Assembly (NCBI RefSeq): GCF_003515685.1
Contig: NZ_QWEG01000001.1
Location: forward strand, 1 to 64,000
Direction: 5' to 3'
Length of the DNA: 64,000 nucleotides
DNA from: Neobacillus notoginsengisoli
GTDB lineage: Bacteria; Bacillota; Bacilli; Bacillales; Cytobacillaceae
In this document: one piece after another, positions 27,468 through 35,547 of the stretch
How the letters are laid out: the number at the start of each line of letters is the position of its first letter
Position numbering within the stretch: the first letter of the stretch is position 1
Translations under genes and position numbers: made by a program
The notes under the pieces: model-generated
The model's input: only the letters and a program-made list of their open reading frames with translations
Databases searched by the model: none
Told to the model about the DNA's origin: nothing

Positions 27468-27492
27468 GAGAGCCTTCAGGGGCTCTTTTTTC
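27466..27492 (+). terminator. yhaM terminator
   Basis: AAGAGAGCC and GGCTCTTTT arms around TTCAGG, then a T run, overlapping the end of yhaM. Confidence 0.9.
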
Positions 27493-27581
27493 TTTGGTAT
27501 CCCTGTTTCTAACGCATATTTTGCCGTGAGCTGCATATGTATACTGTAGTGGACAACCTTACAGTGGAAGGGGCAGGGATT

Positions 27582-27758
27582 ATGACGATACCTTTTTGGA
27601 TTTATTCGATTATTCTTGGCATAGCGTTTAGCGCGGTTATGGCAGTGAAAACAGGAAAAGAAGAGCGGCAGATTGAACTAGAGCTTATTGAAAAAGAAGG
27701 GGAAATTTATATGAAACGCCTCGAACTTGAAAGAGAAAAGAGGGGCCTGACAGGCTGA
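27582..27758 (+). CDS. yhaL: Sporulation protein YhaL
   Basis: 58 aa: one N-terminal membrane helix (about 4-22, IPFWIYSIILGIAFSAVMAV), then a highly charged amphipathic helix rich in Glu/Lys/Arg. This matches YhaL, which B. subtilis carries between yhaM and prsA and which is linked to sporulation. ATG 27582 follows GGGCAGGGAT; the open frame further upstream lacks a good ribosome-binding site and family similarity. Confidence 0.82.
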   Translation: MTIPFWIYSIILGIAFSAVMAVKTGKEERQIELELIEKEGEIYMKRLELEREKRGLTG

Positions 27759-27797
27759 TGACTCGGCGAAAAATCCCATAACACTAAGCGGGCAAAC

Positions 27798-27829
27798 AAA
27801 AAAGGGGGCCAAATTGGTCCCCTTTTTAA
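27798..27829. terminator. Bidirectional terminator, yhaL / prsA
   Basis: AAAAAGGGGG-CC and GG-TCCCCTTTTT arms around AAATT lie between the convergent genes, with A and T runs on both sides. Confidence 0.9.
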
Positions 27830-27835
27830 CGTGTA

Positions 27836-28702
27836 TTATTGTTGTGGTACGGCCTCAGTAGTAAGGGCATCTTTTAAATCTTTGTCTTTAATTTTGACAT
27901 TGGCTGCTTTCAGCTCCCGCTGCATGGCCGCATCCACGGTTTCAGGGGTAAGCTTTTCAGCTTTTAATTTTTGTTCTATTTCTTTTTTCATTTCATCATA
28001 GGATTTCTTTTCTTTAATATCAGTAACCTGGATGATGTGGAAACCGTATTCTGTTTTGACAGGACCGCTTATTTCATTTTTCTTCAGCTTGGCCGCGGCA
28101 TCTTCAAATTCCGGTACCATTTGGCCGGCACCAGGCTGGAACCACGGAAGGTCTCCGCCATTTTCCTTTGTTGTATCGTCTGTGGAGTATTCTTTTGCAA
28201 GATCCTCGAATTTCGCGCCTTTATCAAGTTTTTCCTTGACTGTCTTGGCTGTTGCTTCGTCTTTAACAAGAATATGTCTTGATTTCACTTCAGGCTTATA
28301 GTTGTCGTAGTATTCCTTCATTTCTTTCTCAGTTACTTTGACATCCTTTAGTGCAGCCTTTTCCTGGAGTGCCATCGTCTTAAACATTTTCTTTATTTCA
28401 TCCTGGTCATACTGGGCAAGATATCCTTCAGCCTGCGCGCCATACATAGCCTTGAATTCTTCAATTTTTTGTTCAATCTCTTTATCAGTCACTTTATACT
28501 TGTCGGATAGCACTTTATCATAGACAAGCTGCTGTAAAGCCTGCTCGCCATAGTTATCCTTCATCAGTTCGTATAATTCATCCTTTGAAATGTTTCCGGC
28601 TTTTGTTTCTGCAACAGTTCCTCCGCCGTTACTTGCATTATTACATGCGCCCAGGGTCATGACCCCGCCGGTGAGAGCAAGGGCAACCATCCATTTTTTC
28701 AT
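27836..28702 (-). CDS. prsA: Foldase lipoprotein PrsA
   Basis: 288 aa. The signal peptide MKKWMVALALTGGVMTLGAC ends in a lipobox (LGAC, Cys20), so the protein is lipid-anchored outside the membrane. A parvulin-type PPIase domain spans about 133-225 (KSRHILVKDEATAKTVKEKL to YGFHIIQVTD), flanked by Lys/Glu-rich helical foldase regions. It assists folding of secreted proteins after Sec export. It is monocistronic, with a TAGGAGAG ribosome-binding site. Hpr/ScoC, encoded nearby, represses secretion genes in B. subtilis. Confidence 0.96.
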   Translation of the reverse strand: MKKWMVALALTGGVMTLGACNNASNGGGTVAETKAGNISKDELYELMKDNYGEQALQQLVYDKVLSDKYKVTDKEIEQKIEEFKAMYGAQAEGYLAQYDQDEIKKMFKTMALQEKAALKDVKVTEKEMKEYYDNYKPEVKSRHILVKDEATAKTVKEKLDKGAKFEDLAKEYSTDDTTKENGGDLPWFQPGAGQMVPEFEDAAAKLKKNEISGPVKTEYGFHIIQVTDIKEKKSYDEMKKEIEQKLKAEKLTPETVDAAMQRELKAANVKIKDKDLKDALTTEAVPQQ

Positions 28703-28930
28703 GAGGTATCTCTCCTAAAAAGTAAATTTCCAGCAGGTTGTAAACCCACATCCATAACTATAACATAAATGGACAACAGAACAAAAATTTAATAACAGAA
28801 AAATGCAGCCACGCTGGAAGCCAGGATAAACAGCCTGTCATGAATATTATAGGAACTATGGACTCGGGCCTATTCGCAAAAGCGGGGCAATGAATAGTAT
28901 ATGGTAACTTTCCGAAAAGGAGGTGCCATT

Positions 28931-29017
28931 ATGGGTGGAGGAGGATACGGAGCAGGATTCGCTTTAATTGTTGTCCTGTTTATTTTGCTAGTAATTGTTG
29001 GAGCTGCCTGGCTTTAA
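28931..29017 (+). CDS. YjcZ-family sporulation mini-protein
   Basis: 28 aa: a glycine-rich start MGGGGYGAGFALIVVLFILL, then a valine/isoleucine membrane helix. The pattern GxGYGxGFALIVVLFILLxIVG is the YjcZ family signature; several members are made in sporulation. AAAAGGAGGTG lies 6 nt before the ATG. A perfect hairpin follows, so it is a complete monocistronic unit. Confidence 0.9.
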   Translation: MGGGGYGAGFALIVVLFILLVIVGAAWL

Positions 29018-29021
29018 TAAA

Positions 29022-29054
29022 AAGGAACATGGTGCTGGTCGCCCCATGTTCCAT
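29022..29054 (+). terminator. Terminator after YjcZ mini-gene
   Basis: GGAACATGG (29024-29032) and CCATGTTCC (29044-29052) around an 11-nt loop, then ATTATTATT. Confidence 0.8.
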
Positions 29055-29093
29055 TATTATTCACTTTCCGGTGTACAAAAAAACTAGGAAAGC

Positions 29094-29273
29094 TTAGGTA
29101 AAGAGGATTTCTACATAGGACGAAATTAATAGAATCGTTACCAATATATTAATGGTTCTGAACACCTTTTCCTGGTTTTCTTCAGGAATTTCCTTTTGGA
29201 TACAAAGGGAGGTTGTCAATCTATTAACAGAATATAATATAAAAAAGGCAAAGGCGCCAAAAATAAATACCAC
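29094..29273 (-). CDS. 59-aa two-helix membrane protein
   Basis: An ORF with GTG start at 29273 and TAA at 29094-29096, preceded by GGGGGGAG at 6-nt spacing. The product has a hydrophobic first segment (VFIFGAFAFFILYSVN), a hydrophilic middle with QKEIPEENQEKVFRT, and a second hydrophobic segment (INILVTILLISSYVEILF). A frame that is hydrophobic, then charged, then hydrophobic, with a strong ribosome-binding site, argues for a real gene. The family is not recognised. Confidence 0.65.
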   Translation of the reverse strand: MVFIFGAFAFFILYSVNRLTTSLCIQKEIPEENQEKVFRTINILVTILLISSYVEILFT

Positions 29274-29446
29274 TCGGGACTCCCCCCATGCTTTTTCTCA
29301 TGCTAATTTACAATACCAAATAATAATTAAAAAGAAAAGCTGGAAAACCTCTGAAATCGGGTGCTGCAGGGAGTTTAAGGGTTTACTGTAAGACGGAAAA
29401 GGTGAATAATAGAAAGGGAATTGCCAGATGGAGGAGGGGGCTGGAA

Positions 29447-29782
29447 ATGGAACTTAAGAATCTTGTGGAACGGATTGAAATGCTGGAATATCATATGCGT
29501 CTTACAGCAGAAGCGCTGGACAGAACACCTTATGAATTGAATAAGCTTGTTATTGCTAACAAATTGTCGGAGAAGGAAGCCGGCCAATTCTTTACTCTTT
29601 GTGAGAAGATGCACAAATTAATGGAAGAACAAAAAGCGGAAGGTTTTTTAAATTTTCATCCGCTTTTTAATGAATTTTCATCATTGCTGACCCCCAAGTT
29701 AAATCCCGAAGAGGTGGTCCTGGCCTGTATAAAACAGCAATTGTTTTTGCCTTTAATGAATGAGTTTAAGAAGTTTATTTAA
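29447..29782 (+). CDS. yhaI: YhaI, DUF1878 family protein
   Basis: 111 aa, helical: LVERIEMLEYHMRL at the start and a NPEEVVLACIKQQLFLPLM segment near the end, as in DUF1878 proteins. The function is unknown; B. subtilis yhaI adjoins hpr and yhaH as here. ATG 29447 follows GGAGGAGGGG; the in-frame GTG 29402 would add 15 residues whose codons are themselves the ribosome-binding site. It is convergent with hpr, with a 31-bp gap and no clear shared terminator. Confidence 0.85.
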   Translation: MELKNLVERIEMLEYHMRLTAEALDRTPYELNKLVIANKLSEKEAGQFFTLCEKMHKLMEEQKAEGFLNFHPLFNEFSSLLTPKLNPEEVVLACIKQQLFLPLMNEFKKFI

Positions 29783-29813
29783 ATCTTTGAAAATAGGTAA
29801 GAAGGTTTCCTCG

Positions 29814-30386
29814 CTAAACAAGCTCTTCGGATTTGCCATTTTTCCGGAGCTTGCCTTCTTCTTCGACGAATTCGCACTCAATATTATGAAACGATTTTTC
29901 GAAAATCTCCATGAAATCATCCCCATAAATATTGCGGACGATTGCCATCATCTCAATGATATCCGGAAACTTTCCATACAGTTCCCGTAAAGGCATTGCA
30001 CCGGAAAAGACAGAATTGCTGTCTGGATCATAGGATTCCATTAATTCAAGCAAAATGGATTCCCCGTGCTCTGTCAGTTGAATATACGTATTTCGTTTAT
30101 CATTCTCTTTTTTAGAGAATTGCAGCAGTCCTCTTTCCTCGAGTTTCTTCGAAAAGTTAAAGGCAGTCGATACATGCATGACCCCGAACTTCGCCACATC
30201 CGAAATAGACGCTCCATTCAGATGATAGGCTATCCAAAGGATGTGGTGTTCATTAATATTGAGATCATACGGCTTGATCCACTGCTGCCAGTCCTTCTCA
30301 ACCGATTTCCAAAGGGCCTTGCTTAACTGTGCAATTCTCTGACTAAAAAGCAAGGCTTCCTTCATACTGTATTGTTTTTCAGCCAT
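29814..30386 (-). CDS. hpr: Transition-state regulator Hpr (ScoC), MarR family
   Basis: 190 aa. It is nearly collinear with B. subtilis Hpr: [20 protein letters not shown] at about 25-44, then [20 protein letters not shown], the winged helix-turn-helix [20 protein letters not shown] and [12 protein letters not shown]. It represses extracellular protease and sporulation-related genes in the transition state. The start at 30386 is chosen from GGTGAGGAGAAG directly upstream and from the family N-terminus; the open frame up to 30494 adds unrelated residues. A very AT-rich region (30490-30600) carries its promoter. Confidence 0.94.
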   Translation of the reverse strand: MAEKQYSMKEALLFSQRIAQLSKALWKSVEKDWQQWIKPYDLNINEHHILWIAYHLNGASISDVAKFGVMHVSTAFNFSKKLEERGLLQFSKKENDKRNTYIQLTEHGESILLELMESYDPDSNSVFSGAMPLRELYGKFPDIIEMMAIVRNIYGDDFMEIFEKSFHNIECEFVEEEGKLRKNGKSEELV

Positions 30387-30621
30387 TCTTCTCCTCACCT
30401 CTTTTGAAAATATGGCCGGCAACTCCCCCATAAAAATCCAGTCACCGACAATCCTAAAAGCTAATTGAACGAAAGTAATCGGGAAATCATTCACACTTTT
30501 TTAATATTGTGTGTTTTTTCTATATTAACATTATGCCAATAAAATAAAAATTAATAAAGTATAAATTTACTAAATTTTTAGAAATTGATATTTTTTCCCG
30601 TAAAAAGGCAGAGATTTTGAA

Positions 30622-30660
30622 AAAGCCTTCCTTTGCATTTCGCAAAAGAAGGCATATTTT
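30622..30660. terminator. Hairpin between hpr and yhaH
   Basis: AAAAAGCCTTCCTTT and AAAGAAGGC-ATATTTTT arms with a small bulge. On the minus strand it ends in a T run, so it terminates yhaH. Confidence 0.8.
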
Positions 30661-30668
30661 TAGAAACA

Positions 30669-31073
30669 TCATTGGCGGGCGTTGTTGTGATCGACTCCAT
30701 GCGCGTTACTCGTAGCAGAATGTGCCGAAAGCTCATTTTCCAGATGGCCTATTGCCGCTTCGATTTCACTTATTTCTTTTTGGATTTCAATTTGCTGAGG
30801 TAGGGTTTCCGCTTTCCATCTGCCAATTGCAGTATTCACTTCCTGAATAAAGCGGGAAACGTGGACGCGTCCCTCCTTCGTGGCATACGCTGAGGCGTCC
30901 TTTACATCCATAATGCTTTGTTTTAAATCTTTCAACTGGCTAATAAACGTATCCTTGCTGTTTTTTAGGGTTTCCCTCGTTTCTCTTCCGGACTGTGGTA
31001 CCGTAAACAAAGTTGCCAGTCCTGCAGCTGCGCTTCCTAGCAGGAATCCATAAAGGAATCGTTTTGCTCCCAT
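30669..31073 (-). CDS. yhaH: YhaH, YtxH-domain protein
   Basis: 134 aa. The N-terminal YtxH pattern AKRFLYGFLLGSAAAGLATLF, then TVPQSGRETRETLK, is one membrane helix followed by a basic stretch; the rest is coiled-coil-like. Related YtxH proteins are general-stress or envelope-associated. ATG 31073 follows AGAGAGGTG at 9-11 nt; the upstream in-frame GTG overlaps that site. It lies upstream of hpr on the same strand, as in B. subtilis. Confidence 0.85.
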   Translation of the reverse strand: MGAKRFLYGFLLGSAAAGLATLFTVPQSGRETRETLKNSKDTFISQLKDLKQSIMDVKDASAYATKEGRVHVSRFIQEVNTAIGRWKAETLPQQIEIQKEISEIEAAIGHLENELSAHSATSNAHGVDHNNARQ

Positions 31074-31221
31074 AACAGTCAACACCTCTCTAAGTGGATT
31101 GCTTTCCTATATTTTACACAATATGTGAATAGCATGCCAAGTCTCGCCATAATCTTTAATATCACTAATTTCAATTCATAAACCTTCTATTAATAAAACG
31201 AACTAAACTTTTAACGTTGTC

Positions 31222-31471
31222 GTTGATTTGCGCTCCACAAAGGAAAGCTTCTGAGAATAATCATCGCAGTGACAGGCGGTTTTTGCCTGTCACGAGGCAC
31301 TTCGCTTTCCGCGGGGCGTCAGTGGAGCCTCCTCTGCGCTTGGGCGCCTGTGGGGTCTCCACCTTGCCGCTTCATCCCGCAGGACATTGATTGGCACCCT
31401 TGAATCCGCCCACGCACGAAGGAAACGCGTAGCGTTTTCGAGGAGTCTACGTGCCTTCCACTCCAATCAAC
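31222..31471. repeat. Dispersed repeat R1 (250 bp, inverted ends)
   Basis: It begins GTTGATTT-N3-CTCC and ends CTCCAATCAAC, which are inverted relative to each other. It contains the module GGGGCGTC, then CAGTGGAGCCTCCTC, GGCGCCTGTGGGGTCTCCAC and TTGCCGC, shared with copies at 52480-52609 and 55104-55290. An inner hairpin GTGACAGGC/GCCTGTCAC is also present. R1 has an extra insertion-like segment at about 31385-31450. It fills most of the 472-bp gap between yhaH and the next ORF; the rest of that gap is AT-rich without recognised signals. Confidence 0.9.
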
Positions 31472-31545
31472 TATGTACAATTCTTTAGTTCGACCTATAA
31501 AATGATTCTCTTTGATGAACAGAATAAGAAAAGGGAGGTATGCGG

Positions 31546-31737
31546 ATGACTGCAGCAGCTGCATTTTTCTTTTTGACAAGCGGCTTACTAGTAGGAGGGA
31601 TTTTATATAATCTTGCCTTGTATAAAAAACCCGGGATGTATCCTCCGAAGAGGCTATTAATAAAACGGGCCTCTTCTTTAGCATCAGGATTGGGAATTTT
31701 TCTCTTTCTTGGCCTTTTGATTATTTTCCTCAAATAA
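31546..31737 (+). CDS. 63-aa two-helix membrane protein
   Basis: Two hydrophobic segments (about 3-24 and 43-62) flank a basic loop (YKKPGMYPPKRLLIKRASS), giving both termini outside by the positive-inside rule. AAGGGAGG lies 7 nt before ATG 31546; an ATG six bases earlier overlaps the site. Not recognised. It stands between repeat R1 and trpP. Confidence 0.7.
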   Translation: MTAAAAFFFLTSGLLVGGILYNLALYKKPGMYPPKRLLIKRASSLASGLGIFLFLGLLIIFLK

Positions 31738-31768
31738 TGGAATAAAGAGGGAGATGATTGAGCAATTA

Positions 31769-31793
31769 AAAAATCCGGGCACTTTGCCCGGAT
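31769..31793 (-). terminator. trpP terminator
   Basis: AATCCGGGCA and TGCCCGGATT arms around CTT; the minus strand continues into TTTTT. It lies 15 nt beyond the trpP stop. Confidence 0.9.
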
Positions 31794-31807
31794 TCGTCGT
31801 TTCAATC

Positions 31808-32353
31808 TTATTTTTGTTCCTGAACGGCTGCTTGAACAGGAGAAAATCCTGTTCTTTTAATGACAGACCGCACAACTGGATACACGACAGAAATCGTAAT
31901 GGTGTTCAATGCGACCGCTGGGAGGACAACGCCCACAAAGAGCGCGCCAAATGTCATAGAACCCGGAAGGCCGGCAATGAACTGTGCCGAGCCAAGAAAT
32001 ACCGATCCTGATACAATTGTGCCGACAGCAGTCAGAGCGCCTGCTCCAACCAATGTATGGCTGAACTTTTTAAATGCCAGGAACAGCAGGTAAAACACAA
32101 ACGCAGTCACTAGCTTATCAATGATATTTGGAAGCTGGCCGGCAGGGAAGGAAGTTGTAAGGGCCGATAAAAGACCTGTTACAATTCCGACAAGCAGGAC
32201 ATTCTTCTTATCAGGGAAAAGCATAATTCCCAGGAACATCATTGTCAGCATCATGTCTGGTTTCATGCCATTTCCGATTCCCGGAATGACAGCGTGCAAC
32301 ACTGCGCCAATCCCCATTAATAATGATAGGGCCACAAGGTTTTTCGTATTCAT
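31808..32353 (-). CDS. trpP: Tryptophan transporter TrpP
   Basis: 181 aa, hydrophobic throughout with about five or six membrane helices, opening LVALSLLMGIGAVLHAVIPGIGNGMKPD, characteristic of TrpP. It is a probable tryptophan permease. Translation is predicted to be repressed by tryptophan-loaded TRAP, since GAG/TAG triplets at 5-nt pitch cover the ribosome-binding site. The gene corresponds to B. subtilis yhaG/trpP at the same locus. It ends at a strong terminator. Confidence 0.94.
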   Translation of the reverse strand: MNTKNLVALSLLMGIGAVLHAVIPGIGNGMKPDMMLTMMFLGIMLFPDKKNVLLVGIVTGLLSALTTSFPAGQLPNIIDKLVTAFVFYLLFLAFKKFSHTLVGAGALTAVGTIVSGSVFLGSAQFIAGLPGSMTFGALFVGVVLPAVALNTITISVVYPVVRSVIKRTGFSPVQAAVQEQK

Positions 32354-32355
32354 TT

Positions 32356-32408
32356 CTCATCTCTCCTCTGCTTTACTAAGCTAATTTGGTTCCTCCTGCA
32401 GTGCGCTC
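32356..32408 (-). promoter_or_regulatory. TRAP-binding site over the trpP ribosome-binding site
   Basis: On the minus strand six triplets follow one another with exactly 2-nt spacers, just before the ATG: TAG, TAG, AAG, GAG, GAG, GAG, at forward positions 32383 down to 32356. Two more GAG triplets lie further upstream (32393-32395 and 32406-32408) at 9-10 nt spacing. TRAP binds roughly nine to eleven such triplets. The last three include the Shine-Dalgarno sequence, so binding would block ribosomes, as established for B. subtilis trpP. Confidence 0.85.
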
Positions 32409-32491
32409 GTTGCCTGCAGCGAAAAACTTAAAGCCATTATAGCACAAATCTTGTAAAAGAATATAGTGTAAATTTTCAGATTTCTAGTTAC

Positions 32492-32914
32492 CTACCCGAT
32501 CCGGCTGCCGATACCTTTAGCCATTGCGTTTAAATCATCGAAGGAATAGTCGTCCTGATGGGTTTTCCAAACAGCCCCAAAGCCATCGCCCTTCCCGTAA
32601 CGCGGAATAAGGTGGAGATGAAAATGGAAAACCGATTGTCCTGCTTCTTCCCCATTGTTATTCAGCGTATTTAGTCCGATGGGGGTAAACTCCTCTTTTA
32701 AAGCTTTGGCTATCGCCGGGACAGCTTTATATAAATTAGCCGCAATGTCAGGAGTCAATTCATAAATGTTTTCCTTATGTACCTTCGGGATGACAAGCGT
32801 ATGCCCCTTTGTGACCTGGCTGATATCGAGAAACGCCAGAACATGTTCATCTTCGTAAACCTTAGCCGACGGGATTTCTCCTTTGATAATTTTGCAAAAA
32901 ATGCAGTTATCCAT
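32492..32914 (-). CDS. hit: HIT family hydrolase
   Basis: 140 aa. The histidine-triad motif reads HFHLHLIPR (residues 96-104), and CIFCKIIKGEIPS at the N-terminus supplies zinc-type cysteines seen in HIT proteins of Firmicutes. It probably hydrolyses nucleoside phosphoramidates or dinucleotide tags. B. subtilis hit lies next to ecsA in the same divergent arrangement. The ribosome-binding site is GGAAGGGG. Confidence 0.93.
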   Translation of the reverse strand: MDNCIFCKIIKGEIPSAKVYEDEHVLAFLDISQVTKGHTLVIPKVHKENIYELTPDIAANLYKAVPAIAKALKEEFTPIGLNTLNNNGEEAGQSVFHFHLHLIPRYGKGDGFGAVWKTHQDDYSFDDLNAMAKGIGSRIG

Positions 32915-33491
32915 CGTACCACAACCCCTTCCTCTTTTACCGGTATTTTAGCACAACCGAGAGGGCAAAAAAAGAAAAGGACAGGATCCGCATAGGAATC
33001 CCGCCTTCGTGAAGGGGAAACTTCTTTTAACGTCTAAGTTCAGGAAGTTTCTTTGACAAGCACCTCATTTGACAATGAAATGTACAGGCAAAACCGACTT
33101 CGTCCAAGCGAACCATCCCCAAACATTTAGTAGTTGATTACAACGTAAACCTTTGTTTGATGGTTTCTTTGATCAACACCTCATTTGCGAAAATGCTGCC
33201 TGCGAATCAGACAGTCCGGTGTGCTGAAGACTTAAAGCCTGTGCAAAACGACCATCCCCTCATTTTGAACGTTAGAAGCAGCTTTTCTTGAATGGAAACT
33301 GTCTTTGACAGACACCCCTCTTCAATGAATGGTGAGCTAATTCCCCTTCAATCATTAGAATGGCCTGAAAAGGGAAGGAATATGAATGGCAGGACCTGCC
33401 AACTTTTAACGAAATGGTAATTGCTCAACATTTCGCTTAAGGGGCAATTTTTGCTAAAATAGGTGGTATTAAGCAAGGAAGGGCGTTTGCC
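32915..33491. repeat. 577-bp hit-ecsA gap with degenerate repeats
   Basis: The gap carries three weakly similar blocks starting with a CTTTGA-N2-A/G-ACACC-type core at about 33051, 33167 and 33303 (116 and 136 bp apart). Each is followed by CATTTG or CTCTTC and then an AATG motif. Two blocks are also linked by ACCATCCCC. Similarity is limited. The ecsA promoter is presumably near 33430-33480; no confident -35/-10 pair was chosen. Confidence 0.45.
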
Positions 33492-34232
33492 ATGTCTTTA
33501 TTATCAATTAATGAATTAACGGGCGGTTATACGAAGAATCCTGTATTGAAAAATGTAACCTTTGAAGTTGGGGCTGGGGAACTGGTTGGCCTAATAGGCT
33601 TGAACGGCGCCGGCAAAAGCACGACCATCAAACACATTATCGGCCTGCTCGAGCCGCATTCCGGGGAAATTAAAATAAACGGCAAGTCATTTTCCGGAAA
33701 TAAGGAGGAGTATCGGAAACAGTTCACATTTATTCCAGAGACACCGATTCTTTATGAAGAACTGACCCTTGAAGAACATCTTGAACTGACAGCAATGGCT
33801 TACGGCCTTGATCGAGATGAATACAAAAAGAGAATGCCTGGCCTATTGAAGGAATTCAGGATGGAGAAAAGGCTTAAATGGTTCCCTGCCCACTTTTCAA
33901 AGGGCATGAAGCAAAAGGCGATGATTATGTGCGCGTTTCTCGTTGAGCCTGCCCTCTATATTGTCGACGAGCCGTTTGTTGGACTTGACCCGCTTGGGAT
34001 CCAGTCGCTGCTTGACTTAATGTCGAAGATGAAAGCGAATGGTGCCGGAATCCTGATGTCAACCCATATCCTTGCCACAGCTGAACGATATTGCGACCGT
34101 TTCGTCATTATCCATGAAGGGCGGATTCGCGCAAAAGGAACGCTCGAAGAACTGAGGCGCGAGTTTAGCATGCCCGGGGCGACATTGGATGATTTGTATA
34201 TTCAGCTGACGAAGGAAGAGAACCATGTTTGA
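33492..34232 (+). CDS. ecsA: ABC transporter ATPase EcsA
   Basis: 246 aa. Walker A GLNGAGKST is at 36-44, signature AHFSKGMKQK near 136-145, Walker B LYIVDEPFVGLDP near 154-166. The opening LLSINELTGGYTKNPVLKNVTF is specific for EcsA. With EcsB it forms an ABC system affecting secretion, competence and sporulation, in part through intramembrane proteolysis, in B. subtilis. AAGGAAGGG precedes the ATG. It overlaps ecsB by 8 bp. Confidence 0.96.
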   Translation: MSLLSINELTGGYTKNPVLKNVTFEVGAGELVGLIGLNGAGKSTTIKHIIGLLEPHSGEIKINGKSFSGNKEEYRKQFTFIPETPILYEELTLEEHLELTAMAYGLDRDEYKKRMPGLLKEFRMEKRLKWFPAHFSKGMKQKAMIMCAFLVEPALYIVDEPFVGLDPLGIQSLLDLMSKMKANGAGILMSTHILATAERYCDRFVIIHEGRIRAKGTLEELRREFSMPGATLDDLYIQLTKEENHV

Positions 34233-35436
34233 CGGCACGAGGCTTTGGAAAGAGCGGGCAGGGCACAGGGTGAAAGAGCTTGGCCGCTACTTGAAATATA
34301 TATTTAACGGCCATATTGTCATTGTCCTATTGTTTTTACTTGGGACAGCAGCCTATTACTACCAGGAATGGCTGAAGACTCTGGATACGGGTTTCCCGTC
34401 GGAAATGATTGGGGCGATTGTTTTTGGGTTGTTCCTTACTTTAAGCCCTGTCTATAATTTCTTGAGGGAAGCGGACAAGGTGTTCCTTCTTCCACTCGAG
34501 GAAAAACTGAGCGGATTTTTCCTGCGCTCAAGTATAGTGAGCGGAGCTTTGCAGAGCTATGTTTTACTTATGCTTCTAGCTTTATTTATGCCGCTTTTTG
34601 CAAAAACAGGCGGGATTGGCTTTTCGATGTTTTTGCCAACGCTATTGCTCCTGCTTGCAGTAAAGGCGTGGAATATCGCGGCGCAATGGAAGGTGTCTTT
34701 CCAGGCGGATGCGTCATCCATTTTGATAGACAAGGCCATTCGTTTTTTGCTTAATGCTGCTTTCAGCTATTTATTATTTGCAGGAAATGGATTCTTGCTG
34801 CTCGTGCCTTTTGTAGGGATCATGTTTGCATACCTTGGTTATTTCCACTCGGCCGCAAGAGGGAAAGGGCTTCAATGGGAGGCGCTGATTGCCGGAGAGG
34901 AAAAACGGATGATGGCGTTTTACCGGCTCGCCAATCTGTTTACGGATGTTCCTCATTTAAAGGAAAACGTAAAAAGGCGGAGCTGGTTGGACTTTCTGCT
35001 CTCAGGTATTCCTTTTGTGCAAAAAAGGGCGCCGCTCTATTTGCTTGCGCGGACCTTTCTTCGCGCGGGTGATTATCTCGGACTCTCAATCAGGCTTTCA
35101 GTCATCGGTTCGCTTGGCATTATCCTGATTTCCTATGGGCCTGGACAGATTTTCTTTGCTTTGCTGTTTCTTTATTTAACCGGTTTTCAGCTCATGCCGC
35201 TTGCTTCCCACCATGAAAATAACTTGTGGAGTGAGTTGTATCCAGTGGCTGCAGCCCACAATAAATTAGCATTTCAGCGGCTGCTCAGTATTGTGCTTAT
35301 AGCGCAAACCGCCATTTTCACAATGGTTATTCTAGTTTCAGGGAAAATGGTAGCTGCAATTGGCGTTTTGGCATTAGGCGCCGCCTTTACATTTGCTTTC
35401 GTCAAGTTCTATAGTGTCCGTAAGCTGAAAAATTGA
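34225..35436 (+). CDS. ecsB: ABC transporter permease EcsB
   Basis: 403 aa with about nine or ten membrane segments between residues 28 and 395 and a soluble N-terminal helix. Its start overlaps the end of ecsA, so the two are translationally coupled, with GAAGGAAGAG as ribosome-binding site. It is the membrane partner of EcsA. A terminator separates it from ecsC. Confidence 0.94.
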   Translation: MFDGTRLWKERAGHRVKELGRYLKYIFNGHIVIVLLFLLGTAAYYYQEWLKTLDTGFPSEMIGAIVFGLFLTLSPVYNFLREADKVFLLPLEEKLSGFFLRSSIVSGALQSYVLLMLLALFMPLFAKTGGIGFSMFLPTLLLLLAVKAWNIAAQWKVSFQADASSILIDKAIRFLLNAAFSYLLFAGNGFLLLVPFVGIMFAYLGYFHSAARGKGLQWEALIAGEEKRMMAFYRLANLFTDVPHLKENVKRRSWLDFLLSGIPFVQKRAPLYLLARTFLRAGDYLGLSIRLSVIGSLGIILISYGPGQIFFALLFLYLTGFQLMPLASHHENNLWSELYPVAAAHNKLAFQRLLSIVLIAQTAIFTMVILVSGKMVAAIGVLALGAAFTFAFVKFYSVRKLKN

Positions 35437-35465
35437 TCCCTTTCGCTTTGAAAGGGATTTTTTCA
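35437..35465 (+). terminator. Terminator between ecsB and ecsC
   Basis: ATCCCTTT and AAAGGGAT arms around CGCTTTG, then TTTTTTC. It directly follows the ecsB stop, so ecsC transcription is at least partly separate. Confidence 0.88.
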
Positions 35466-35547
35466 TCTAAAGGCATTGATTTTGAAACCGAAGATGTGCT
35501 TTTCCGTAAATAGGGTACTACTTTATCAAAAAAAGGTTGTGTGTGCA

